This document shows, piece by piece, positions 48,961 to 58,629 of a DNA stretch of 64,000 nt; the first letter of the stretch is position 1, and each line of letters begins with the position of its first letter. The translations under genes and the position numbers were made by a program. The notes under the pieces are model-generated. The model ran no database searches. It had not been told where the DNA came from and worked only from the letters and a program-made list of their open reading frames with translations. Source of the DNA: Bin87 sp965262485 (GTDB lineage: Bacteria > Chloroflexota > Dehalococcoidia > Lucifugimonadales > UBA3495); NCBI GenBank assembly GCA_965262485.1, contig OZ253540.1, positions 1,550,001 through 1,614,000 of the forward strand, given 5' to 3'.

Positions 48961-49331
48961 GCCTGGACCGCATAATTCTGCGCGGTATGCAGTTTTACGG
49001 GTTTCACGGTGTGAATCCGGAAGAGCGTCGGCTGGGGCAACCCTTCATTGTTGACCTGGAAGCCGAATTGGATCTGACAACTGCCGGGGAATCGGACCGG
49101 TTGCAGGATACGGTGAGTTACACGCATCTGTATCGTGTCGTGAAAACGGTGGTGGAAGGAGAACCGCGCAACCTGCTGGAGAATGCAGCTTCGGCCATCG
49201 CCCGCGGCGTATTCGACCAACATCCAGCGGTTCAGGCGGTTCGAGTCAGAGTAAAAAAACCACGCCCGCCGATCCGAGGGTCGGTAGTGGAAGCGGCGGA
49301 AGTGGATATTTATCGTACGCGCGACGACTGA
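48957..49331 (+). CDS. folB: Dihydroneopterin aldolase
   Basis: A 124-residue FolB. MSLDRIILRGMQFYGFHGVNPEERRLGQ includes the conserved Tyr-Gly-x-His-Gly; SYTHLYRVV and LLENAASAIARGVFD (catalytic region) follow, and VRVKKPRPPIRGSV is the typical tail with the active-site lysine-proline. It cleaves dihydroneopterin in folate synthesis. ATG at 48957 matches the family start; an in-frame ATG at 48933 adds eight unlikely residues. No other folate gene is adjacent. Confidence 0.92.
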   Translation: MSLDRIILRGMQFYGFHGVNPEERRLGQPFIVDLEAELDLTTAGESDRLQDTVSYTHLYRVVKTVVEGEPRNLLENAASAIARGVFDQHPAVQAVRVRVKKPRPPIRGSVVEAAEVDIYRTRDD

Positions 49332-49396
49332 CGCCGACCCGGCGCGACGGTCGTGACATCCTGAGACCCAATCAGGCAACGGGGGAAGTGCAAATA

Positions 49397-51034
49397 ATGG
49401 CTACTTCGGTCGATAACGACGCCAGCTTCGCCGAGCAGTATAACGACGCCACCAAGCTGCAATACATCAATCTGGGCAACAAGCCGCCCCTGTACAAATC
49501 CTACCCGAATTTACGCAATATCCTCCTGCCCGACGTTACTGGCCGCGCCGCAATGGATCTGCCCACGCTGGATGCTATCCGAGCCAGCGGCAATGCCGGT
49601 TCCGCCGGTGCCGCAGCGCTTACGCTGGAAGGATTGGCCTCGCTGTTGTATCACTCCGCAGCGGTTATCCGACGTTCGCAGCTGCGCAGCGGGGAAGTAC
49701 ACTACCGAGCTGCTGCGTCGGCCGGCGCGCTGTATCCGACCGAGATCTACGTGGTGTGCGGCGACCTGGATGGATTGCGAGCGGGTGTCTATCATTTCAA
49801 CCCCAGGGAGTTCGCATTGGTCCGGTTGCGCAACGGCGACCTGAGGCGGTGGTTGGGCGCCGCGGCGGGTGACCATTCCGCCTACCCGGCCACTTTGGTG
49901 TTCACCAACGTGTTCTGGCGCAGCGCATGGAAATACCGTGAACGGGGTTACCGGTATTGTTATTGGGACCTGGGTACGATCTCGGCAAATCTGCTGGCGG
50001 CGGGCGCAGCCGAACGAGTGCCGGTTGGGTTGCGATTCGGTTTCGTGGACCGCTCGCTGTGCGGATTTCTGGGTTTGAATGGAATTGACGAAGCGCCGGC
50101 AATGCTGGCTTCGGTGGGTTCGCCAGCTGGCGAACTGGCGGCTGGGTCTGGAGACGTTCCGGGTCTGATAACGCAAGAGAGCAACGACCTGGTGTCCGGC
50201 GCCGAGCCTTACCCGGTGAGTCGCCGGCTCCACGCCGCATCCTGGCTTCAGACTCGCGCCGACGTGGCAGACTGGAACCGCGAAGCGGGAGCCAACGCCA
50301 GGTCTGACCGCGATGAACTGGAAGGCACCGGAGAAGGATTCAGGCCGTTGCGCTCCGGGCCAGATGGAAGTTTTCAGGGAGATATCGATCTGACTCTCTT
50401 CGAGTCTGCGCCGCTGGGCGAATGCGTACGGTCGCGAGGTTCCACGCGGCGGTTTTCACTCGAACCCATCAGCTGGGAGGCGTTTCGTTCGGTGATAGGC
50501 GCTGCTGCTACGGGCATCAATGCGCCCAATTTCCGGGAAGGGTTGGCGCCGTATATGAACCTGTATTTGATTGTCAACGCCGTCGAAGGGCTGGCGTCGG
50601 GCGCCTACCATTACAATCCGTTTTACAAGGGTCTGCGATTGTTGAAGGCCGGTGATTTCCGCGAAATGGCCGGACATTTGGGATTTGAGCAAGCGCTGCC
50701 GGCAGACGCCGCCGCCGTGGGATTCATTACAGCCGATTTGAAGGCGGTGGAGGCCGCTTTCGGGGCTCGTGGCTATCGGCTGGTTCAAACCCTCGCCGGC
50801 ATCATCGGGGGGCGCCTTTATCTGGGGATGCATTCAGTTGGGCTGGGCGCCACCGGACTTACGTTCTACGACGACAGCGTGATCGAATTTTTTTCGCCGC
50901 ACGCCGCCGGTCAAGAATGTGTGTTCGTAGTGCCGATGGGAGCGCCGCACGCTACGAATCGGGTGCGACCGTTCCGTTCCAGGGTTGCCGTTGGGCTGGA
51001 CGCACGGGCGCGAGGAGCTGGCCAGGATTCTTAA
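49397..51034 (+). CDS. SagB/ThcOx-type dehydrogenase with two nitroreductase domains
   Basis: About 545 residues with duplicated FMN-dependent nitroreductase folds. Domain 1 (about 75-245) has RAAASAGALYPTEIYVVCGD and GTISANLLAAGAAERVPVGL; domain 2 (about 335-515) has RGSTRRFSLEPISWEAFRSV, GAYHYNPFYKGLRLL and AGIIGGRLYLGMHSVGLGAT. SagB-type enzymes oxidise azolines in ribosomal peptide natural products, but no precursor peptide, cyclodehydratase or exporter is adjacent, so this may be a stand-alone oxidoreductase. ATG at 49397 is preferred; GTG at 49388 is also possible. Confidence 0.85.
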   Translation: MATSVDNDASFAEQYNDATKLQYINLGNKPPLYKSYPNLRNILLPDVTGRAAMDLPTLDAIRASGNAGSAGAAALTLEGLASLLYHSAAVIRRSQLRSGEVHYRAAASAGALYPTEIYVVCGDLDGLRAGVYHFNPREFALVRLRNGDLRRWLGAAAGDHSAYPATLVFTNVFWRSAWKYRERGYRYCYWDLGTISANLLAAGAAERVPVGLRFGFVDRSLCGFLGLNGIDEAPAMLASVGSPAGELAAGSGDVPGLITQESNDLVSGAEPYPVSRRLHAASWLQTRADVADWNREAGANARSDRDELEGTGEGFRPLRSGPDGSFQGDIDLTLFESAPLGECVRSRGSTRRFSLEPISWEAFRSVIGAAATGINAPNFREGLAPYMNLYLIVNAVEGLASGAYHYNPFYKGLRLLKAGDFREMAGHLGFEQALPADAAAVGFITADLKAVEAAFGARGYRLVQTLAGIIGGRLYLGMHSVGLGATGLTFYDDSVIEFFSPHAAGQECVFVVPMGAPHATNRVRPFRSRVAVGLDARARGAGQDS

Positions 51035-51101
51035 CCACACACGGGCGATTTACGCTTGTTGAAAACGCCGGCTCTCCGCGTTTGAGCGCAGGAAGGGCTG
51101 G

Positions 51102-52055
51102 CTATTCCCAGTCGGGGTTGCGCACGGGCGCCAGGAGGGGCAAGGGCGCGGCATCCGCGTCAACATCGAGCACTGGTATCGGGTCATCGGGGTCAACGGT
51201 GGTGTCGTCATCAAATTCATCCGGGGTCATGGCAACCACGTTTTCTGACGGCTCGGAGTCCAAAGCCTGTTCGCTCACATCAACTGCGACACTGTCGGAA
51301 TCGAGTGCGTCTGTATCGGTGGCGACATCCCGTTGAACCGCCGTCTGATTAGGGTCGGTAGAGGCGCGAAATTGGGCTGGAAACGATATCACGTCGCGCA
51401 AATTAGGATGTTGGCTGGATTCGTGGATAATGACCGAGGTTTCCTGGTTGCCAATGTTGATGATGGCAGCGGAATAACTGTTGCCCCCGGCGATCAACCG
51501 CCGGAGCCGGCGGGCCAGCCTGGGCTGAAGCGTACCCAGAGGGGCGCCGTCTGACGCAGATACGACGATGTTGTCCTTTTTGACGGTTAGCGTGGCTGCA
51601 TCGCCCGGCCCCGCCGTGCAGACGGGTGCAAGTTCGAGAGATCGGCGCAACACCGCAACGCAGGACTTTCCGCTTTGCTCGATGAATTTGTCAGTAGTAT
51701 GGGATGATTTCGCCGCCGCACGTGGTACTGCGGGCGAATTGGTTTCCAGGTTGTTTACGCGCTCCAGGTTTTTGCGGGCGATAGCATTGGCGGGGGACCG
51801 GCGGCACAAATCTTCCAGTACGTCACGGGCTTCCTGGTATCTCGCAAGTTCCATCAGCGCTTTCGCCAGTCTATTCGCCGCTTCGCAATTGTCCGGGCAC
51901 AACTCGAGGATGGCCCGGTTCAACTCGACTGCGCGTTTCCAGTCTGAACACAACGCCATTTTCACGGCTTCCTTGCCCAGGTTAACCTTCAACAATTGGT
52001 CGGAAACCGCGTGTTTGGAAAGTGTACCCCGTTGGATCGGCGTGTTTTTCAGCAT
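51102..52055 (-). CDS. TPR-containing protein with acidic C terminus
   Basis: A 317-residue protein. Residues 25-105 are tetratricopeptide-like helices (DWKRAVELNRAILELCPDN; NRLAKALMELARYQEARDVL). A second domain (about 135-225) contains LGTLQPRLARRLRRLIAGGN, SYSAAIINIGNQETSVIIHE, which resembles HIRAN-like beta folds seen in similar Chloroflexota proteins. The last ~90 residues are very acidic (DEFDDDTTVDPDDPIPVLDV). Likely a cytoplasmic adaptor; partners unknown. ATG at 52055 follows GAGGGGG; an in-frame ATG at 52094 is less likely. Confidence 0.65.
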   Translation of the reverse strand: MLKNTPIQRGTLSKHAVSDQLLKVNLGKEAVKMALCSDWKRAVELNRAILELCPDNCEAANRLAKALMELARYQEARDVLEDLCRRSPANAIARKNLERVNNLETNSPAVPRAAAKSSHTTDKFIEQSGKSCVAVLRRSLELAPVCTAGPGDAATLTVKKDNIVVSASDGAPLGTLQPRLARRLRRLIAGGNSYSAAIINIGNQETSVIIHESSQHPNLRDVISFPAQFRASTDPNQTAVQRDVATDTDALDSDSVAVDVSEQALDSEPSENVVAMTPDEFDDDTTVDPDDPIPVLDVDADAAPLPLLAPVRNPDWE

Positions 52056-52206
52056 CGTCGTGACCCCCTCACTATGCTCGCTGCGCGACATCAACCGAGA
52101 ACCCTGGTTGATTTTTAGAATTACACCTAATCGGAATCACAGGTCAATGGTGCATCGAAACGGATTTGGACGATTTATCTTGATGTAGATCGATTCGGCG
52201 GAGCGG

Positions 52207-52932
52207 TTATGTCCGGTAGTGGCCTGTGATCCAGCGCCAGCGAACCATGAGCAGGTCGCGGAGCGTGAGCCAACTGTCCCGGAATGGGCGGACCTTGCTC
52301 TCTGCCCGGTAATGCCACTCGATACCGACTTCGTTCATCGTAAATCCCATCTTGCGGGCCAGGAACAATATTTCGGCATCGAAAGCAAACCCGTTGAGCG
52401 TTTGCAGGGGAAACAGCGCTTCGGCGGCGGTGGCATGAAATACCTTGAATCCGCACTGGGTATCCGAGATGCCGGGGGTAGCCAGGATCCGCGTTAGTCG
52501 GTTGAATACGCGACCCATCAACCATCTACGGCGCGGTTCTCCGATGCGATTGGCGCCGGCAGCCTCACGCGATCCGATGATGATGTCGGTTTGGGGCGCC
52601 AAAGGAGGCAGCAACAACTCAACGCATTCGATGGGCATGGACAGGTCGGCATCACACATAAAGCGATATTGGCCGGTGGCAGCCAGCATGCCGTTTTTGA
52701 CGGCAGAACCTTTTCCCAGATGCGGAAGGGTCAACGAACGCACGTTGGCGGCCGCGTTCGCCGCTTCCTGAACAATTGTCCCGGTGGCATCGGCGCTCCC
52801 GTCGTCAGCGACGATGATTTCCCAATCGAAGGGTTGTCGCTCAAGATAAGCGGCGACGGTTTTCAGAGTACCGGGCAATCGCGCTGCTTCGTTGTAAGCC
52901 GGAATGACTACGGACAGATAACAGCCTGGCAT
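52207..52932 (-). CDS. GT2 glycosyltransferase (dolichyl-phosphate glucosyltransferase-like)
   Basis: A 241-residue GT-A enzyme. LSVVIPAYNEAARLPGTL is the family start, VADDGSADATG and MCDADLSMPIE the nucleotide-sugar and metal (DxD) motifs, and SDTQCGFKVFHATAAEALF is the segment typical of ALG5/DPG synthase relatives. It should transfer a sugar from UDP- or GDP-sugar to a polyprenyl phosphate at the membrane. There is no membrane helix, so acceptor binding is peripheral. It lies 22 bases after lysC on the same strand. Confidence 0.88.
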   Translation of the reverse strand: MPGCYLSVVIPAYNEAARLPGTLKTVAAYLERQPFDWEIIVADDGSADATGTIVQEAANAAANVRSLTLPHLGKGSAVKNGMLAATGQYRFMCDADLSMPIECVELLLPPLAPQTDIIIGSREAAGANRIGEPRRRWLMGRVFNRLTRILATPGISDTQCGFKVFHATAAEALFPLQTLNGFAFDAEILFLARKMGFTMNEVGIEWHYRAESKVRPFRDSWLTLRDLLMVRWRWITGHYRT

Positions 52933-52954
52933 TGCCGATTTACCGAGTGTATGA

Positions 52955-54184
52955 CTAGCCGGCTTCGTCTAACTGGAAGCCTTCGTGGAGCAGCCTTACC
53001 GCTTCGCGAGCGTGGGCCTGGCCTATGATGCAGGAAATGCGTATCTCCGAGGTGGTTATCATGTCGATGTTGATGCCGCCGTCGGCCAGAATCCTGAACA
53101 TGCGGGAGGCGTAACCAGGGGAATTCTGCATCCCGGAACCTACGACGCTGACTGATGCCAATGTGTCGTCGCTTATGATGGACGAAGTGCCCAACATCTG
53201 CTCAAGGGCCGCCATTTCGCGGAGCGCGCGGGGCAGATCGGGCGTAGTTACCGTGAAACTGATGTCGGTTGTGGTGCGGTCGACGCTGGTATTCTGAACG
53301 ATGGTATCCACGCTGATACCTGCTTCGGCCAGCGGTTCGAAAAGCGCGGCGGCCACACCGGGTTGGTCGGCGACACCACGAACGGTTACTTTGGCGATAT
53401 TGGATTGATAAGCGATTCCGGTGACTTTGATGCGGTCTTCCATGTTCTTGTTGTCCGGTCCCTGGTGAATCAATGTGCCTGGAGCATCGGAGAAGCTGGA
53501 TGCAACGTAGATAGGGACATTATAAACTGCTCCCAGCTCGATGGACCGAGGGTGCATCTTGGCTCCGGCTGCCGCTAATTCCAACATCTCCTGGTAACCA
53601 ACTTCAGCCAACTTGCGAGCTTTGGGGACTGCCCGGGGGTCGGCGGTATAGATGCCCTCGACGTCGGTGTATATGTCGCATCGGTCGGCATGGAGGGCAG
53701 CGGCCAAAGCGACGGCAGTAGTGTCCGAACCGCCGCGACCCAAGGTGGTAATGTCTTCATCAGGCGTCAATCCCTGAAAACCGGCAACGATCACCAGACG
53801 ACCCGAAGCGAGTTCCCGTTGGACGCGGTCGGGATCCACGTCGCTAATGCGAGCCTTTCCGTAAGTGCTGTCGGTGCGGATGCCGGCCTGGGCGCCGCTG
53901 AGGCTGATGGCGTCGTAACCAAGGTTTTTCAATGCCATCGACAGTAAGGTGATTGATACCAGCTCGCCCGTGGAGAGAAGCAAGTCCAACTCGCGGGGAT
54001 CGGGTTCCGTGGCCACCGTGTGCGCCAGGTCGATCAGCTCGTCGGTAGTATCTCCCATCGCGGAGACTACAGTCACCACCTGGTGACCGGCGTGGTACAC
54101 GTCAGCGATTCTGCGCGCCACGTTGACGATCTTTTCAGCGTCGGCAACCGAGCTGCCTCCGTATTTGTGAACATACAAAGCCAT
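52955..54184 (-). CDS. lysC: Aspartate kinase
   Basis: A 409-residue enzyme. The kinase domain starts VHKYGGSSVADAEKIVNVA and includes TTLGRGGSDTTAVALAAAL and SRASIPPT-like KMHPRSIELGAVYNVPIYV. Two ACT domains follow (ITVKGVADQPG-like VRGVADQPGVAAALF; then VVGSGMQNSPGYASRMFRIL), so feedback control by lysine and/or threonine is expected. It opens the aspartate pathway. thrB is directly upstream on the same strand. Confidence 0.96.
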   Translation of the reverse strand: MALYVHKYGGSSVADAEKIVNVARRIADVYHAGHQVVTVVSAMGDTTDELIDLAHTVATEPDPRELDLLLSTGELVSITLLSMALKNLGYDAISLSGAQAGIRTDSTYGKARISDVDPDRVQRELASGRLVIVAGFQGLTPDEDITTLGRGGSDTTAVALAAALHADRCDIYTDVEGIYTADPRAVPKARKLAEVGYQEMLELAAAGAKMHPRSIELGAVYNVPIYVASSFSDAPGTLIHQGPDNKNMEDRIKVTGIAYQSNIAKVTVRGVADQPGVAAALFEPLAEAGISVDTIVQNTSVDRTTTDISFTVTTPDLPRALREMAALEQMLGTSSIISDDTLASVSVVGSGMQNSPGYASRMFRILADGGINIDMITTSEIRISCIIGQAHAREAVRLLHEGFQLDEAG

Positions 54185-54208
54185 TGGTCTAGTTGTTCCG
54201 GTTGGAGA

Positions 54209-55144
54209 TCAATCGTCCGAATCTCCGGGGATCACGTGTGCGCCGAGCTCGGTTGGCTGTGTGATTTCAACGCGTCCTTCCACGCCGGCCAGCCTGGCGG
54301 CGTCGAACATCTCATAAGCTACGGTCATCGCGCGATCTTCCGCCAACGCCATGATGGTACTGCCGCTGCCCGAAAGGAACACTCCCAGGGCTCCCGCGGC
54401 CATCGCGGCGGTAAAGATCACTTTCATCGGCGGGAAGATTGATTGTCGATAGGGTTGGTGCAACCGGTCTTGCGTGGCGATTCGGAGATATTCCGGATGG
54501 TTGCCCTCCATTCCAGCGACCAAAAGCGCGGCACGGCTCATATTGAAAACCGCATCGGCGACGGTAACCTCGGCTGGCAACACCCGGCGCGCATCGACGG
54601 TGGCGATCCGCCGCTCCGGGATGAAAAGAACGGCCTGGAGCTGTGGCGGGATCGAGATGGCGGCAGTATAGATCCGGTCTTCGTCTGCTACAACCAGGCG
54701 CATGCCTCCGTAAACCGCAGCCGCCACGTTGTCGGGGTGGCCCTCGATGGTTGCGGCCATTTCCAGCAACTCTTCGGCGCCGTAAGGGTTGCCCAACATA
54801 GCGTTCGCCGCCACCAAGCCGCCGGATATAGCCGCTGCGCTGCTTCCCAGACCCCGGCTGAGGGGAATAGCGTTTTGGCAGCGTATGTCCATCGGGGGCA
54901 TGGACTCCTGCGCTTCTTCATAGAGGAAGGCCATTGCCTGGTACACGAGGTTGTCAATATCAGTTGCCAACTCGCCCTCGCCTTCGCCCGCTACTTCGAC
55001 CTTTGGTACGGCGTCATCGGCCAGCGCGGTAACGGTCAAGCGGTTCCATAAGTCGAGCGCCATGCCGAGGCAGTCGAAACCGGGGCCCATGTTGGCGGTC
55101 GTAGCGGGTGATCGAACTTCAATCGTTGACACGTTGGTATTCAC
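54209..55144 (-). CDS. thrB: Homoserine kinase
   Basis: A 311-residue GHMP kinase. VRSPATTANMGPGFDCLGMAL is the homoserine kinase start, PLSRGLGSSAAAISGGLVAA the GHMP phosphate loop, and GVFLSGSGSTIMALAED the C-terminal motif. It phosphorylates homoserine for threonine synthesis. The start is GTG at 55144. It lies 24 bases upstream of lysC and 15 bases downstream of the phosphatase-like gene, so the three probably share a transcript. Confidence 0.95.
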   Translation of the reverse strand: MNTNVSTIEVRSPATTANMGPGFDCLGMALDLWNRLTVTALADDAVPKVEVAGEGEGELATDIDNLVYQAMAFLYEEAQESMPPMDIRCQNAIPLSRGLGSSAAAISGGLVAANAMLGNPYGAEELLEMAATIEGHPDNVAAAVYGGMRLVVADEDRIYTAAISIPPQLQAVLFIPERRIATVDARRVLPAEVTVADAVFNMSRAALLVAGMEGNHPEYLRIATQDRLHQPYRQSIFPPMKVIFTAAMAAGALGVFLSGSGSTIMALAEDRAMTVAYEMFDAARLAGVEGRVEITQPTELGAHVIPGDSDD

Positions 55145-55159
55145 GGCCCCACTGGATGG

Positions 55160-56263
55160 TCAGGCGAGAACGCGCTGGCTGACGTAGCGACCCAAATCAC
55201 GGTTTTCCCGAAATTCAAAACCGCCGAAGTCGCCGCCATATCCGATGATGGGCACCGCCGTTTCGTGCATGGACCCGTGGGAGCGCAGGCCAGCCGGCAG
55301 GGAAACTTCCTCGGGATTGCCGAACACGATATCGGCGCCGCCGGTTACGAAAATGTCTCCGATGCGGTTCCCCATGAGCGAAAATCGCTCAGCCGCGGCG
55401 TCTCGAGGCAAGGCCAGTTCAACTCCATCGGTTTGTCGGAGCACGGCTAGCGCGTCCTCGAGGGCGGCGGGGTCTGCCAGGTGTACGTAAATGCTGCCCC
55501 CCAGATTGGAATGATGCACTACGTATAAATCTTTGATTATGGGAATTGCCTGGGCCGAGATTCCGTGCGTGTCCAGGATTGCCGGGAGGTGCAGCATACG
55601 ACGTTTGTCCGACATGCCGTGGTCGGCGGTAATCAGAATCTGAACATCGGGAACGTCGTTCACCAGGCGACCCAGCGCTTCATCCAGGAGGGCAATGTGC
55701 CGCGCCGACTCCGGATGGTGCGGGCCGTAGGTGTGCATGGCGTAGTCGGTGGTGGCGATAAAAGCAAGGTCGAAGTGTTCCCGGCGCAGAGCGTCCCGTG
55801 CGGCGTCAATGGTCCATCCGTTGACCTCCAGGGAGTACACGCCCGGCGGGTCGCCGGCAGCAACGATGGACTCCGCGGTTGGCTGTTCGGAAGAGAATGC
55901 GAGATGCGCGTCGTCGCCCAACAGGCGGCGCAGTTTATCTTTTGACGCTGCGAGCAGGGAACGTCCCCCGTTGCGGCGGCACTGGGAGAAAATTGTGTCG
56001 GAGCAAATGTACTCGCCCGACTCAACGTATTGCTCCACGCCCGCCTGCTGGTCCAGCCAATAATTGGAGACGATGCCGTGTTGGGCCGGGAAATGGCCGG
56101 TTACCATTGACGTGTTGTTGACGTTGGTAACGCTGGGCATCATGCCGCCGCCGCTCACCTGGAATCCCTGTTGTCCCCAACTCTGTAAGTTGGGAGCCGG
56201 GCAAGATGCCAGGTACTCCGGGTCGAGTCCGTCAATCATTACGAGGATGGTGGTGCGAGGCAT
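55160..56263 (-). CDS. Alkaline-phosphatase-superfamily hydrolase, phosphonoacetate hydrolase-like
   Basis: A 367-residue metalloenzyme. Metal ligands and nucleophile are visible: Asp11 in VMIDGLD, Thr46 in PSVTNVNNTSMVTGHFP, Asp173 and His177 in TTDYAMHTYGPHHPE, Asp214 and His215 in TADHGMSDK, and a late histidine in RSHGSMHETAVP. The TNxNN context and the overall order are those of phosphonoacetate hydrolase (PhnA), which cleaves a C-P bond; nucleotide pyrophosphatases of the same fold are an alternative. No other phosphonate gene (phnX, phnW, transporter) is near. Its position before thrB-lysC suggests co-transcription rather than function. Confidence 0.7.
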   Translation of the reverse strand: MPRTTILVMIDGLDPEYLASCPAPNLQSWGQQGFQVSGGGMMPSVTNVNNTSMVTGHFPAQHGIVSNYWLDQQAGVEQYVESGEYICSDTIFSQCRRNGGRSLLAASKDKLRRLLGDDAHLAFSSEQPTAESIVAAGDPPGVYSLEVNGWTIDAARDALRREHFDLAFIATTDYAMHTYGPHHPESARHIALLDEALGRLVNDVPDVQILITADHGMSDKRRMLHLPAILDTHGISAQAIPIIKDLYVVHHSNLGGSIYVHLADPAALEDALAVLRQTDGVELALPRDAAAERFSLMGNRIGDIFVTGGADIVFGNPEEVSLPAGLRSHGSMHETAVPIIGYGGDFGGFEFRENRDLGRYVSQRVLA

Positions 56264-56314
56264 ATTAATTCCTTAGAGCCGCTCCCGTTAATGGTTCGCG
56301 GTTGGGGCCATCGG

Positions 56315-57649
56315 TTAATGGCCGCTGAACTGAGAGGACCCGGACCCGTTGCGAGCCTGCAGCGCGACCTGCAAGTAATCGCTCAACAGACGGGGCATCA
56401 GGAATTGTTCCCGTGTACGTTCTTTGGCCGCCTTACCCATTTTAGCGCGTAATTCGGGATTCGCGAGTAGTTGAGCAATGCGATTTCCGGCCTGATCCGG
56501 CGAATCAACCAGATATCCGGATTTGCTGTCTTCGATTTGCAACCGTATCCCTCCGACGTTACCGCCGATCACGGGTTTTCCTTTCCACATGGCTTCTGAA
56601 ACAGTCAGCCCGAATCCTTCCCGGGTGGATTTTTGTACCAGGACATCAGAGTGTGTCTGAAGCCCGTTCACGATCTCGTCGTTAGAGGCTGGAAGGCCGT
56701 GTGGGGAAAAGAATAAATGGATGTCGGGATCGGATTCAGCGTATGAGCGGACCGATTCCAACACCTGGGCGCCCTCGGGGTCGTCGTCCGCGTGGCTAAG
56801 GCCCAACAGCGCCAGCTGCAACCCCGGGTGTTCCGACCGGGCGATTCGATACGCATCGATTACGCCCCAGGGGTCTTTCCACCGGTCAAACCTGGAAACC
56901 TGGGTAACCAGAGGGCGGGAAGCATCGATACCCAGGGCCGCGGTTATCTCCGCCGCGCGTTCGGACGCCATCACCGAATTTTTGGGTGTAAATGGATCTA
57001 TGGCCGGGGGAGCCACGTTCACTCCCAAACCGGCTGGAAGGCGTTGCGGAATGTAGTCATCCAGGGAACAAATCAACCGGTCATACGCTGATGTGAGAGG
57101 CAACAGTTCATCCAGCAACCACTGGTTGGGATGCGTCAAGTCTATGTGGACAATCCAGATACGATGAGGGGCCGCGTTTCGATTCAAACGCGCGGCCAAA
57201 GGAAGCAATTGCGGGTCGTGCAGGAACCAGATATCTGCGGCCAGACCGGTTTGTTCAATCTCTTCTGCCACATCGTCGAGGCATCCGTAATAGATGGCCA
57301 GTTCGTCCTCAGATAGTTTTCCGTCAGCGCCCTGGAGCATATTGTGTATGCGCTTGGTGACGTCGAAGAACCTGACATCTTTAGGGGTGATTACGACCCT
57401 TTCAGTGGAAACGCCCAAAGCATTGCTGAGGGGAACCATGGAATGAAGGACCTCCGCGACGCCGCCGCCGTAAGCGGTGCTGTTGACGTGAAATATGCTG
57501 ATTCCTTCAAGCTTGGATGCCGTGTGTAGCAGATGGTTGGCTGCTTTTGCTTCCAGCAGGCTGACGTACGGATCTGCGTCTATCTCAGGGTACTCGATAA
57601 TTTCTAACAATCCGGATCGTCCTCCGATAACGTAGGTTGGCAAGCTCAT
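56315..57649 (-). CDS. GT4 glycosyltransferase, trehalose synthase (TreT)-like
   Basis: About 444 residues, GT-B fold. FHVNSTAYGGGVAEVLHSMV, HDPQLLPLAARL and IDLTHPNQWLLDELL match trehalose glycosyltransferring synthases; the C-terminal half has TQVSRFDRWKDPWGVIDAYR and VQKSTREGFGLTVSEAMWKG. TreT joins NDP-glucose and glucose to trehalose. Trehalose would serve as compatible solute. A TTG at 57688 keeps the frame open; ATG at 57649 (MSLPTYVIGG) is taken, neither has a clear ribosome site. Confidence 0.82.
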   Translation of the reverse strand: MSLPTYVIGGRSGLLEIIEYPEIDADPYVSLLEAKAANHLLHTASKLEGISIFHVNSTAYGGGVAEVLHSMVPLSNALGVSTERVVITPKDVRFFDVTKRIHNMLQGADGKLSEDELAIYYGCLDDVAEEIEQTGLAADIWFLHDPQLLPLAARLNRNAAPHRIWIVHIDLTHPNQWLLDELLPLTSAYDRLICSLDDYIPQRLPAGLGVNVAPPAIDPFTPKNSVMASERAAEITAALGIDASRPLVTQVSRFDRWKDPWGVIDAYRIARSEHPGLQLALLGLSHADDDPEGAQVLESVRSYAESDPDIHLFFSPHGLPASNDEIVNGLQTHSDVLVQKSTREGFGLTVSEAMWKGKPVIGGNVGGIRLQIEDSKSGYLVDSPDQAGNRIAQLLANPELRAKMGKAAKERTREQFLMPRLLSDYLQVALQARNGSGSSQFSGH

Positions 57650-57752
57650 GCCCGGCAATGGCGAGGGGCATATGTTAAGCGGCTCCAATATATTAATCGG
57701 AATATGGGGTTATGTACACTATTTGGGGATGCTTTTTATGGCCATTACGGCG

Positions 57753-58580
57753 TTATGAGACTGGGCCGGTCGCGGCCAACGCCAACACCGCAATCCCCAC
57801 CCCGACGCTCCAGGGCGTGAACCACCACAAGCGTCCGGCGCGTACCCAGGAGCCTACCCACCTGATTGAGAGCATGGCGACAACAAACGTCAATACGATG
57901 CTTCCCGCCATGACGCCAACGATTTGCCAGGAATGGCCAGTTAAACCCAGCTCGGGCCAGGCCAGTGTGGTCCAGAATACCGCAGCTCCCAACATGATTG
58001 GAGGCGCCAGCGCGAACGACAGCGCGACGGCGTCGGTTCCGGGCAGGCCGCACCTGAGGCCGGCTACGATGGTGAACCCGGATCTCGATAACCCCGGTAT
58101 TACCGCGATTCCCTGCGCAAGTCCAACGATTACGGCGGCCCGCCAGGTCAAACCCGGTAAATCGCCGGAAGATGTCGCCGGATCAGCGCGGGGCGCCGCA
58201 GAGAGCGCCAGTCCGTTGAGCAGCATGGAGGTTCCGACGATCCAGGCGCTGCTGCCGACGTGGTGGGTGGATAGCCACCAGAGGGCCAATCCCAGCGGGG
58301 CGGCGACGGCTCCCGAGACACCCAGAGCAGCCAGGTAGCGCAGTGCGAAGCTGTGCGACCTGCCGCCGCTGACGATGCCGGACGCGGCTGACCAATACAG
58401 GCGCCGGTAGCTCGCCACGGCTGCGGTTGCGGTTACGACATGCAGGATTGACGTTACGAAAAAGGGCTCCCCGTCTTCACCCAGCAGTAGTGAAAACCAC
58501 CACAAATGTCCGCTGCTGGATACGGGCAGGAATTCAGTGGTTCCCTGCACCAGGGCGAACACGAACAGGGAGAGCGGCAT
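57753..58580 (-). CDS. uppP: Undecaprenyl-diphosphatase
   Basis: A ~275-residue membrane protein with about eight helices. The active-site motifs are QGTTEFLPVSSSGHL at the N terminus and GIAVIPGLSRSGFTIVAGLR in the middle. It recycles undecaprenyl diphosphate for cell-wall and glycan synthesis. ATG at 58580 (MPLSLFVFALVQG) gives the normal N terminus; TTG at 58595 is also in frame. A GC-rich hairpin (ACGGGG/CCCCGT near 58595-58611) sits between glmS and this gene. Confidence 0.92.
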   Translation of the reverse strand: MPLSLFVFALVQGTTEFLPVSSSGHLWWFSLLLGEDGEPFFVTSILHVVTATAAVASYRRLYWSAASGIVSGGRSHSFALRYLAALGVSGAVAAPLGLALWWLSTHHVGSSAWIVGTSMLLNGLALSAAPRADPATSSGDLPGLTWRAAVIVGLAQGIAVIPGLSRSGFTIVAGLRCGLPGTDAVALSFALAPPIMLGAAVFWTTLAWPELGLTGHSWQIVGVMAGSIVLTFVVAMLSIRWVGSWVRAGRLWWFTPWSVGVGIAVLALAATGPVS

Positions 58581-58629
58581 TATCGAAAAGGCCAACGGGG
58601 ATAGCCCCCGTCCGGCCAGGGGATCGTAA

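Noticed and set aside
49397..51034. Azoline-containing peptide biosynthesis cluster around the SagB-like gene
   Set aside because: No cyclodehydratase, precursor peptide, protease or transporter is adjacent; neighbours are folB and a TPR protein.
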